Shown here: one piece after another, positions 1 to 7,090 of the stretch
Layout: each line of letters begins with the position of its first letter
Position numbering within the stretch: position 1 is the stretch's first letter
DNA from: Bacteroidales bacterium
GTDB taxonomy: Bacteria; Bacteroidota; Bacteroidia; Bacteroidales; Rikenellaceae
Direction of reading: 5' to 3'
DNA length: 9,769 nt
NCBI GenBank assembly: GCA_949419965.1
Contig: CASPAC010000032.1
Coordinates: forward strand, 1-9,769
Position numbers and translations under genes: made by a program
The notes under the pieces: generated by a model
Told to the model about the DNA's origin: nothing
What the model saw: only the letters and a program-made list of their open reading frames with translations
The model's database searches: none

Positions 1-135
1 CGGCTTTCTTGCAAGATTCTTTATCTCATAGCCCTTTCATGTCATCCTTTACCGGGTGCGGACGGTTCGAATGCCGGTTTGTGGAGCGTTTTTGTTTCCA
101 GGCAGGTTTTTCCCGCATGTTGGTTCTTATACTTT
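1..135 (+). other. 23S-5S rRNA intergenic spacer (rRNA operon tail)
   Basis: This stretch precedes the 5S gene and reads like the internal spacer of an rRNA operon. I see no tRNA and no credible protein gene in it. The first bases, around gctttctt, could be the extreme 3' end of 23S rRNA, because bacterial 23S ends pair with a complementary 5' end. The partner lies outside the window, so this is a guess. The short reading frame starting at 56 runs into the 5S gene and is not real. Confidence 0.5.
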
Positions 136-246
<111 letters not shown>

Positions 247-250
247 TCAA

Positions 251-279
251 GCCGGATTCCTTATGGAGTCCGGCTTTTT
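251..279 (+). terminator. Intrinsic terminator of the rRNA operon
   Basis: The arms gccggattcc (251-260) and ggagtccggc (265-274) form a 10-bp stem with one G-T wobble and a ttat loop, followed by ttttt. It lies only about 5 nt after the 5S 3' end, the expected position for the end of an rRNA operon. Confidence 0.92.
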
Positions 280-620
280 CGTTGCGGTGGAGTTTCTCTT
301 CCGTATCGTATTCAGGGAATGCATGGCGCGCTTTGCCCTCGCTTTGTTCGTCGATCCGCTATTCTCAAGAATGACAGGTGCTTCTTTTGGCCCTTGCCTC
401 GCCATTCTGCATGTCGGTTTTGCTGCATTTCGTTTTTTCGTTTTCCTCGATGCCTGGTTTCTTTTTCGGGGCGGCTCGCGCAAAGCACGACCCCCGCAGC
501 CGCCCCGAAGAGAAGAATCCGCAAGGTAAGTTCTTTGTTTGTTTTTCTTGTTGTTTCTGGTTTTGTCATTCTGTGCGTCAGCGAAGAATCTCGTTGTTTC
601 TTGGCATTCCGAGGTGAAGC
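280..620. other. Intergenic region with repeat-like debris, no gene supported
   Basis: Several overlapping open frames exist on both strands here. None has a promoter, a recognisable domain or a convincing start. The minus-strand frame at 312-569 has a short hydrophobic stretch (ILLFGAAAGVVLC), but its remainder is low-complexity and rich in Lys, Arg and Gln, and the residue before the Cys does not fit a lipobox. The region carries tgtcattct (564-572) inverted relative to agaatgaca (368-376), plus gcgaagaatctcg (581-593). These resemble the short dispersed elements that translate as 'RFFA..QND' or 'LRMT' and are common between genes in Bacteroidales. I read it as non-coding. Confidence 0.5.
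564..593 (-). repeat. Fragment of a dispersed intergenic repeat ('FFADAQND'-type)
   Basis: On the minus strand this reads as gagattcttcgctgacg followed by cacagaatgaca. I recognise it as a variant of a short motif scattered through intergenic DNA of many Bacteroidales and other gut or metagenomic bacteria, whose translations give strings such as RFFADAQNDK. A partial inverted copy (agaatgaca) lies at 368-376. The family assignment rests on memory of the pattern. Copy number in this genome cannot be seen from one window. Confidence 0.4.
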
Positions 621-668
621 CTAAGAGGGATAAAGGGTACATTGTAATCGGAAATAAAAGCAGCCGTA

Positions 669-1040
669 GATGCTGGACGCAGTGCACGGAAAGTCTATAG
701 AGTCCGGGTCGTTCAGCGGGTTCACGACGTCCGCCCTGAAGTACGAGTCTGCTGCGTTGATGTTGCCGGCCGCGTAGGTCGATGAGGACCAATAGTCGCC
801 TGTAACGCCGGCATTCCTATTCATGGAGGTTTTCTCGCTTCGGCAGAGCTCGAATACCCCTCGGGCAGGCTCGGGGATCGTCCGGTTCAGTTCTCGGCTT
901 ATCGAAAACATTGGCCAGGGCTCCCGGTTGCGGATGTCCGCCAGCAGGCGGGAGAGGTAACGTTGGAATGTATGCGCCGAAGAAATACCGGGCTTCGGTG
1001 CAGACTGGATTGGATGGTCGGCGGGGTACGGGCGAGGCAT
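669..1040 (-). pseudogene. Broken C-terminal fragment of a DGR-variable-region-like (C-type lectin fold / FISUMP) protein
   Basis: On the minus strand, 800 down to about 705 encodes GDYWSSSTYAAGNINAAD followed by YF, then VVNPLN. This matches the pattern of C-terminal CLec-fold ends in Bacteroidetes DGR target proteins and FISUMP/DUF1566 domains (YWSS motif, then an Asn-rich NPLN..NR..GFSVR block). The expected end, SVHCVQH, is present at about 689-669 but in a different frame, so a frameshift lies between about 715 and 690. The frame is open back to an ATG at 1040. Residues upstream of the WSSS segment do not form a domain I know, and the piece is much shorter than a normal target protein. 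There is no reverse transcriptase, Avd or template repeat here. The likely reading is a truncated, decayed or relic variable region. A non-coding template-like copy is the alternative. Confidence 0.4.
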
Positions 1041-1380
1041 TTTTTGCCGGGGCGCAGGCCGTCAGCGGATTGCTGAATCTATGCGACCGCACTGACGGAA
1101 GCCGTGGCCTTCGTCATTCCGGGTCGTCGACTGCTGTTTGCCGGATCGAAGATAGCAAAATTTTGAATCAGACCCGCCACTCTTTTTTCGGAAGCAGAAG
1201 ATTGTACCGCAACTGGCTGGCGCATGAAAATCCCGCGTGCGACTTGTCGAAGGGATCGGGCAAGGGAATACGTGTATGCGGTCAGATGCGGGGCTTGAAT
1301 GTAATATACAATGACAGCAAGCTGGCTATATTCCTGCTTGCCGGACGCGGGTGAGTTCCGGGCGACATCGGCGGCCGATC
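1041..1380. other. Intergenic region, no gene recognised
   Basis: Open frames occur on both strands (for example 911-1354 plus and 1079-1489 minus), but their translations are compositionally irregular, match no family I know and conflict with one another. I see no hairpin terminator or RNA gene. The segment looks like ordinary or decayed intergenic DNA upstream of the operon promoter. Confidence 0.45.
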
Positions 1381-1381
1381 G

Positions 1382-1413
1382 TTTGGTGCGGCGGCCGGAT
1401 TTCCCTATCTTTG
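1382..1413 (+). promoter_or_regulatory. Bacteroidetes-type promoter of the A2M-pbpC operon
   Basis: A TTTG at 1382-1385 and a full TAnnTTTG match (tatctttg, 1406-1413) are separated by 20 bp. This fits the Bacteroidetes primary-sigma consensus (-33 TTTG and -7 TAnnTTTG, spacer about 17-23). Transcription would start near 1418-1420, leaving an untranslated leader of about 160 nt before the chosen start codon. No other consensus match this good lies between here and the gene. Confidence 0.5.
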
Positions 1414-1581
1414 TATCAGTGTGTGGCTGCGTCCGAGCACGAGCCGGACGAATGGGCTGTTGCTTTAGACCTGCGCTTCCTTTGTCCATGAAAGGGTTCC
1501 GCGGAATGCGGCTGCGGTCGTTGCCGGGGCGTCGTCCGATGACAGCCGGCTATTGATATGAATACGATAATCCAAGATAGA

Positions 1582-4500
1582 ATGAAACGCTGTTTTTTGC
1601 ATGTCGTCCTGCCGTTGTTGGCGGTTGCGATGACACTGGCGTCGGCGGGTTGCTCGTCGACGATGGGGCCGGAGGAGGCCGCGCAATGGATCGAGGCCTA
1701 TACGCCCGAGCGGATTTTGTCCGGTTCGTCGATCCGCATCGACTTCGTGTCGGCGGTGGGCGCTCGTCCCGATTCGATGGAACTGGCCGACCGGGTGCTG
1801 GCATTCTCACCCTCGGTCGCCGGGCAGGCGCAGTGGGAGAACGACGGCAAAACGTTGCTTTTCCGGCCCGACAAAGGCGCGCTCAGGCCGGGCCGGAACT
1901 ACAAGTGCCGCGTGCGGATGGGACGTTTGTTCGACCGTCCGCTGAAGGATTTTGTCTTTTCGTTCGCTACGGGCGAAAGGGAGGCTGTGTTGGAGATCGT
2001 TGGGGTCGGGAGCGCTTCGGATGCGTCGATGGCCATCGTCTCGGGCCGGCTGCGTTTCAGCGAACCGGTCGACCGGTCGCTCGTCACCCCCGATCTGATT
2101 CGTTGCGACCTTGCCGGCTGCGAGCCCTCGGTCGATATTTTCCCGACGGCCGACGGCGCATTGTATGTTTTTGCGATCAGCGGCTTGAAGCGCGACAGGT
2201 CCGATACGCATGCACGCGTGTCGTTCGACGCCGACCGGATCGGATTCGGCAAATCGCTCCATCAGAAGATCGTGGTGCCGGGGTGCGAGGCCTTCAAGGT
2301 GCTGTATGCCCGCATGACCGACGATTCGGACGGCATCGAGATCGGTTTTTCGGCACCGTTGGACGAGAAGCAGGAGCTCGAAGGTCTGGTTGCCGTCGAC
2401 GAGCTCCGACGGGTCAGACTGGAGCGCGAGGGCGCGACCGTTCGGGTGCGGTTCGACCAAAGCGGACGGGGCCGCTTCACGCTTCGCATCGCCGCTTCGG
2501 TGCGCAGTGCCGAGGGCATGCGGCTCGGCCGCGAGTTCAGCCAGCAGTTCGACAACAAGCCCGTGCCGCCGGCGGTCGAGATTCCGTTGAGCGGGACCAT
2601 TCTGCCCGATGCTTCGCACCTCATTCTGCCGTTCCGCGCCGTCAATCTGGCGGCCGTCGACGTGCGGGTGGTCAAGGTCTATGCGGACAACGTTCTTTCG
2701 TTCCTGCAGGACAACGATCTGGACGGCAGCTACGAATTGCGGCGCTACGGGCGCCTGGTCTACCACCGGACCGTGCGTCTGGACGGCGATCCGAAACTCG
2801 ATCTGAGCCGGTGGCAGAACTTTTCGGTCGATCTCTCCGGCCTGTTCCGCCAGGAGAAGGGGGCTATCTACCGGGTCCGGTTGTCGTTCCGCCAGGCCTA
2901 CTCGCTCTACGGCGCGGAGGATGCCGCACAGACGGCCGGATTCCCGATGGCCGTTGCGGTCGGGGCCGAGGAGAATGCGGAGTGGGACGAGCCCGAGGGC
3001 TACTACCACGCCACGCCCGACGACTACGATTCCGAGCTTTACCAGTGGAAGGAGTCGAACGACCCCGCCAAGCCGAGCTACTACATGCGTTCGTCGCGTT
3101 TCCCCGAATACAATCTGTGCGCTTCGAACCTGGGGCTGATCGTCAAGAGCGCCGAAAGCGGGCACTTGTGGATCGCCGTTTCGGACATCGTGACCGCGCA
3201 ACCTCTCTCCGGCGTGCAGGTCACGGCCTACGATTTCCAGCTGCGGCCCCTCGGCGGCGCCCGGACCGACGGCAACGGATTCGCCGATTTCGACGTCTCG
3301 GGCCGTCCCTTTGTCGTGACGGCCACCCAGGGCAAGACCGCGGGCTATCTGAAAGTGACTTCGGGGCGCGAAAAGTCGCTCAGCCGCTTCGATGTCGGCG
3401 GCGACAAGGTGCGCAAGGGACTCAAGGGCTTCGTCTACGGCGAGCGCGACGTGTGGCGGCCCGCCGATACGGTCCATCTGACGCTGCTGGTCGAAGATCG
3501 CTTGCGCAAGCTGCCCGACAACCATCCCGTCACCATGGAGGTCTACAATCCGCTGGGGCAGTTCTTCGAGCGGCAGACGCTCAAGGGCGGCACGGACGGA
3601 TTCTATACCTTCGCTTTCGTTACGCGCGAGGAGAGCCCTACGGGCAACTGGGAAGCGCGGTTCACGGTCGGCGGCGAGACGTTCCGCAAAGCCGTGCGCA
3701 TCGAGACCATCAAACCCAACCGGTTGAAAATCAACCTGACGACCGGCAGCGAAGTGTTGCGCGCCGGCGATACGACACGCATCGACGTCGAGGCCCACTG
3801 GCTCACGGGACCGGCCGCCGCCGGACTCCCCGCTTCGGTGGAGATGACGTTGGGGCGCAAGCCGAAACCTTTCGCCGGTTATGCCGGTTATCTCTTTTCC
3901 AATCCGTTGGTCGATTTCGCGGCCTTTACCCACGATTTGGGGAGCCGGAAGCTCGACAGCTGTGGCCGCATGACGCTTTGCCCGACCCTGCCGCCCGCCC
4001 AGGATGCCCCGGGGCTCCTGTCGGCTGATCTGGTTTGCCGCGTCGAGGAGGCCGGCGGCGATGCAAGCATCGTCTCCCGGCGCGTGGACTGTTCGCCTTT
4101 CGAGGCCTATGTCGGCGTGCGGTTGGGCAGCAGCGATTTCGAGACCGACACGGAGCTCCGTTTCCCTGTCGTGACGGTCGATGCCGCCGGGCGCAGGCTC
4201 GACGGCCGCAAGCTGAGTTACACGATCTACAAGATCGACTGGAGCTGGTGGTGGGAGCATAACGACCGCAACCGCGACCTCGGTTCTTTCGTGCAAAGTT
4301 CGTCGGCTCAGGTCGTGGCTTCGGGCGCGCTGGTCAGCGGCGAGCGGACCGAACTGCCTTTCCGGGTCGACTATCCCGGGTGGGGCAAATACCTGGTGCT
4401 GGTCAAGGACACGGAGGGCGGCCACCTCTCGGGCGGCATCATCTTCATCGACTGGCCTTCGTGGCGCGGCCACTCCGACAAGAGCGATCCCAATGCCGTG

Positions 4501-7083
4501 TCGATGCTCTCCTTCTCGCTCGACAAGCGGACCTACCGCGTGGGCGACGAAGCCTCGCTCTACATTCCGGCGTCGGCCGGGGGCCGGGCGCTCGTTTCGC
4601 TCGAGAACTCCGCCGGCGTGCTGTCGCGGGAGTGGGTGGCTACGGCGCCCGACCGCGAGACCGTGCACAAGATCCGCATCACGCGGGAGATGACGCCCAA
4701 TTTCTATGTGCATGTCACCCTCTTGCAGCCCCATCGTCAGACAGCCAACGATCTGCCGGTCCGTCTCTACGGCGTGCAGCCCGTGACGGTTTCCGATCCC
4801 GAATCGCTGCTCGAACCTGTGCTCGAGGTGCCCGACGTCGTGCGGCCGCAGGAGCGTTTCACGGTCAAAGTGAAAGAGAAGCAGGGCCGGCCGATGACCT
4901 ACACGCTGGCCATCGTCGACGAAGGACTGCTCGACATCACCGGTTTCCGCACGCCCGATCCGTGGGGTGCCATGAACCGGCGCGAGGCGCTCGGAGTCAG
5001 AACGTGGGACCTCTACGACGAGGTGATCGGCGCCTTCGGGGGCAAGTTCTCCAAGGTGCTGAGCATCGGCGGCGGCGATTTCGGCGGAGTCGAACTGGCG
5101 CGCAACCGCGAGAAGCGGTTCAACCCGGTGGTGCGGTTCATGGGGCCCTTCACGTTGAAGGGCGGTGCTAAGAGCCACCGCATCGAGCTCCCCATGTATG
5201 TCGGCAGCGTCCGCGCAATGGTCGTCGCCGGCGGCAGGGGTGCCTACGGCAATGCTGAGAAGACGGTCGTTGTGCGTGCTCCCCTGATGATCGTGCCTAC
5301 GTTGCCGCGGCGCCTGGCCTGCGGCGAGCAGGTCGCATTCCCGGTCAATGTCTTCGCCATGGAGCCCGACGTGCGCAATGTGCAGGTGAGCGTCCGGGTC
5401 GAGGGTCCCGTCGAGATCGACGATGCACCCTCGCGCAAACTCACCTTCACGGCGCCTGCCGACCGGATGGTCGACTTCTCGCTGCGCACCCACGCTTCGC
5501 AGGAGGGAACGGCCCGGATCACCGTCACGGCCCGCAGCGGCAACTTCACCGCGACCGAGACGATCGCCATCGAAGTGAAGAATCCCAATCCGCCGGTGAC
5601 CGTCTCTTCGTCGCGCGTGCTGAAGGCTTCGGAGAGCTGCGATTTCGAATGGGCGCCTTTCCGCAGCGATGCAGCCGGCAGCGCACAGCTGGAGATCGCC
5701 GCTTTTCCGGCCATCGACTTCGGCGGCGTGTTCGAATATGTCGGCGCTTACTCCCACTTGTGCTCCGAACAGCTCGCTTCGCGGGCGCTCGGTCTGCTCG
5801 GCACGCGCCGCTTCCTTGATGCCGAGCGGCAGCGGGAGGCCGAAACGATGATCCGCGCCATTCTGCGCGAGCTTTGGAGCCGACAGCTCCCCGACGGCGG
5901 ATTCGTCTATTGGCCCGGCAGCGGCGCCTCCCATCTGTGGGTGACTTCCATGGCCGGGCAGGTGTTGCTCGCCGCGCAGGAGGAGGGCTTCTCCGTGCCC
6001 GCTCCGGTGCGCACTTCGTGGCTTGCCTACCAGCGGCATGCGGCCCGCAACTACCGTTCGGATGCGCGCCGGCATTCCGATCTGGACCAGGCCTACAGGC
6101 TCTATACGCTGGCGCTCGCCCGCGAGGCCGACGCCGGGGCCATGAATCGGCTGCGCGAGTCGGGCAGTCTCTTGGATCCGGCCCGGTGGTGTTTGGCTTC
6201 GGCCTATGCGGTCGCCGGTAAGCGCGACGCGGCCGTCGGGCTGGTTCGTACCCCGGCGGTCGGCAGCACGTCTGGTTCCTATGCGACGTTCGATTCGCCC
6301 CTGCGCAACAAGGCGTTGAAACTGACGGCTCTGGCGCATACGCGCAGCGTCGACGAGGCCTTGGCGCTCGCTTCGCAGATCGCCGACGAGTTTTCGACAG
6401 AACATTGCACCACCCAGGAGATGGCGTTCGTCTGCATGGCGATGGGGCGGCTGGCCGACATCGTTTCCGCTGCCTCGGGGGAGATCCGTTTCGTACAGCC
6501 CGGCGGCCGTGCGCAGCAGATCGAAGGACTTCGTGCCGTGGCCTGCTTCCGGCTCGATCCGGCGGCCGGCAAGGTGCATGTCGACAACCGTTCGGCGGGG
6601 ACGCTCTCCGTGCGCAGCGTCGTCTGGCGGCGCCCCGATGTCACCGTACCCGTTCCTGCTGCTTCGGAGGGCGTGGCGCTGACGGTGGAATACACCGGTC
6701 TCGACGGTTCTCCCATTGATGCCGGCAACCTTCGCCAGGGCCAGGAGTTCAGGGCCGTTATCACGGTGCGCGAAACGGCCGGCAACGGCTCGTCGGAGTC
6801 CATGGCGCTGGTTTTCAGCGTTCCGTCGGGGTGGGAGATATGGAACGACCGCCTCTATGCGCAGGCCGCTGCCGACAGCCCCTGCGACTACAAGGAGATC
6901 CGCGATGACCGCGTCGGCTGGTATTTCCCGCTGGCTCCCGGGCAGCAGAAGCGTTTTTCGGTGCGTTTGCGCGCTGCCTATTCGGGCCGCTTCCTTCTGC
7001 CTGCCGTCGTCTGCGAAGACATGTACGATACGCACCGCTGCGCCAATACGGCCGGCGGCCGGACCGAGGTGACCTCAAGATAG
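1582..7083 (+). CDS. Bacterial alpha-2-macroglobulin family lipoprotein with thioester (YfhM/MG-type)
   Basis: This is a very large (1833 aa) envelope protein of the alpha-2-macroglobulin family. In known members a protease cuts a bait region, and the resulting collapse traps it through an internal thioester. Residues 1-24 form a lipoprotein signal: MKR, a hydrophobic core, then a SAG-C lipobox with Cys24 as the lipidated residue. I chose ATG 1582 because it gives this classic signal. ATG 1558 would add 8 residues including acidic ones, and neither has a clear ribosome site. The N-terminal half holds macroglobulin domains. YGERDVWRPADTVHL near 618 marks the MG2-like domain. VDEGLLDITGFRTPDPW near 1112 and FNPVVRFMGPF near 1180 mark the bait/A2M core. 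The thioester CSEQ is at 1394-1397 (nt 5761-5772), and QLPDGGFVYWPG near 1435 belongs to the helical thioester domain. The C-terminus ends in a MYD-type macroglobulin domain. Cys and Gln are intact, although the Gly that often precedes the Cys is Leu. No canonical acidic surface-export signal follows Cys24, so periplasmic placement is inferred. pbpC follows after 7 nt. Confidence 0.95.
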   Translation: MKRCFLHVVLPLLAVAMTLASAGCSSTMGPEEAAQWIEAYTPERILSGSSIRIDFVSAVGARPDSMELADRVLAFSPSVAGQAQWENDGKTLLFRPDKGALRPGRNYKCRVRMGRLFDRPLKDFVFSFATGEREAVLEIVGVGSASDASMAIVSGRLRFSEPVDRSLVTPDLIRCDLAGCEPSVDIFPTADGALYVFAISGLKRDRSDTHARVSFDADRIGFGKSLHQKIVVPGCEAFKVLYARMTDDSDGIEIGFSAPLDEKQELEGLVAVDELRRVRLEREGATVRVRFDQSGRGRFTLRIAASVRSAEGMRLGREFSQQFDNKPVPPAVEIPLSGTILPDASHLILPFRAVNLAAVDVRVVKVYADNVLSFLQDNDLDGSYELRRYGRLVYHRTVRLDGDPKLDLSRWQNFSVDLSGLFRQEKGAIYRVRLSFRQAYSLYGAEDAAQTAGFPMAVAVGAEENAEWDEPEGYYHATPDDYDSELYQWKESNDPAKPSYYMRSSRFPEYNLCASNLGLIVKSAESGHLWIAVSDIVTAQPLSGVQVTAYDFQLRPLGGARTDGNGFADFDVSGRPFVVTATQGKTAGYLKVTSGREKSLSRFDVGGDKVRKGLKGFVYGERDVWRPADTVHLTLLVEDRLRKLPDNHPVTMEVYNPLGQFFERQTLKGGTDGFYTFAFVTREESPTGNWEARFTVGGETFRKAVRIETIKPNRLKINLTTGSEVLRAGDTTRIDVEAHWLTGPAAAGLPASVEMTLGRKPKPFAGYAGYLFSNPLVDFAAFTHDLGSRKLDSCGRMTLCPTLPPAQDAPGLLSADLVCRVEEAGGDASIVSRRVDCSPFEAYVGVRLGSSDFETDTELRFPVVTVDAAGRRLDGRKLSYTIYKIDWSWWWEHNDRNRDLGSFVQSSSAQVVASGALVSGERTELPFRVDYPGWGKYLVLVKDTEGGHLSGGIIFIDWPSWRGHSDKSDPNAVSMLSFSLDKRTYRVGDEASLYIPASAGGRALVSLENSAGVLSREWVATAPDRETVHKIRITREMTPNFYVHVTLLQPHRQTANDLPVRLYGVQPVTVSDPESLLEPVLEVPDVVRPQERFTVKVKEKQGRPMTYTLAIVDEGLLDITGFRTPDPWGAMNRREALGVRTWDLYDEVIGAFGGKFSKVLSIGGGDFGGVELARNREKRFNPVVRFMGPFTLKGGAKSHRIELPMYVGSVRAMVVAGGRGAYGNAEKTVVVRAPLMIVPTLPRRLACGEQVAFPVNVFAMEPDVRNVQVSVRVEGPVEIDDAPSRKLTFTAPADRMVDFSLRTHASQEGTARITVTARSGNFTATETIAIEVKNPNPPVTVSSSRVLKASESCDFEWAPFRSDAAGSAQLEIAAFPAIDFGGVFEYVGAYSHLCSEQLASRALGLLGTRRFLDAERQREAETMIRAILRELWSRQLPDGGFVYWPGSGASHLWVTSMAGQVLLAAQEEGFSVPAPVRTSWLAYQRHAARNYRSDARRHSDLDQAYRLYTLALAREADAGAMNRLRESGSLLDPARWCLASAYAVAGKRDAAVGLVRTPAVGSTSGSYATFDSPLRNKALKLTALAHTRSVDEALALASQIADEFSTEHCTTQEMAFVCMAMGRLADIVSAASGEIRFVQPGGRAQQIEGLRAVACFRLDPAAGKVHVDNRSAGTLSVRSVVWRRPDVTVPVPAASEGVALTVEYTGLDGSPIDAGNLRQGQEFRAVITVRETAGNGSSESMALVFSVPSGWEIWNDRLYAQAAADSPCDYKEIRDDRVGWYFPLAPGQQKRFSVRLRAAYSGRFLLPAVVCEDMYDTHRCANTAGGRTEVTSR
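5761..5772 (+). other. Thioester motif CxEQ (codons) in the A2M protein
   Basis: The codons tgc tcc gaa cag encode CSEQ. In thioester-containing A2M and complement relatives the Cys side chain bonds to the Gln to form the reactive thioester. Its integrity predicts covalent trapping rather than a thioester-less variant. The local context is YSHLCSEQLASR, whereas many bacterial homologues have Gly directly before the Cys. Confidence 0.9.
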
Positions 7084-7090
7084 GGCGACG

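Noticed and set aside
312..569. A minus-strand 85-codon frame with a short hydrophobic stretch, a possible small lipoprotein
   Set aside because: The residue before the Cys is Leu, which does not fit a lipobox. The rest is basic low-complexity sequence running through repeat-like DNA.
911..1354. A plus-strand 147-codon frame upstream of the operon
   Set aside because: Irregular composition, no domain, no ribosome site or promoter, and it overlaps conflicting frames on the other strand.
1807..7035. A minus-strand open frame of about 1740 codons antisense to the A2M gene
   Set aside because: It is a shadow of GC-rich codon use in the real gene. The translation is full of Arg, Gly and His with no recognisable domains, and it lacks a promoter or plausible start.
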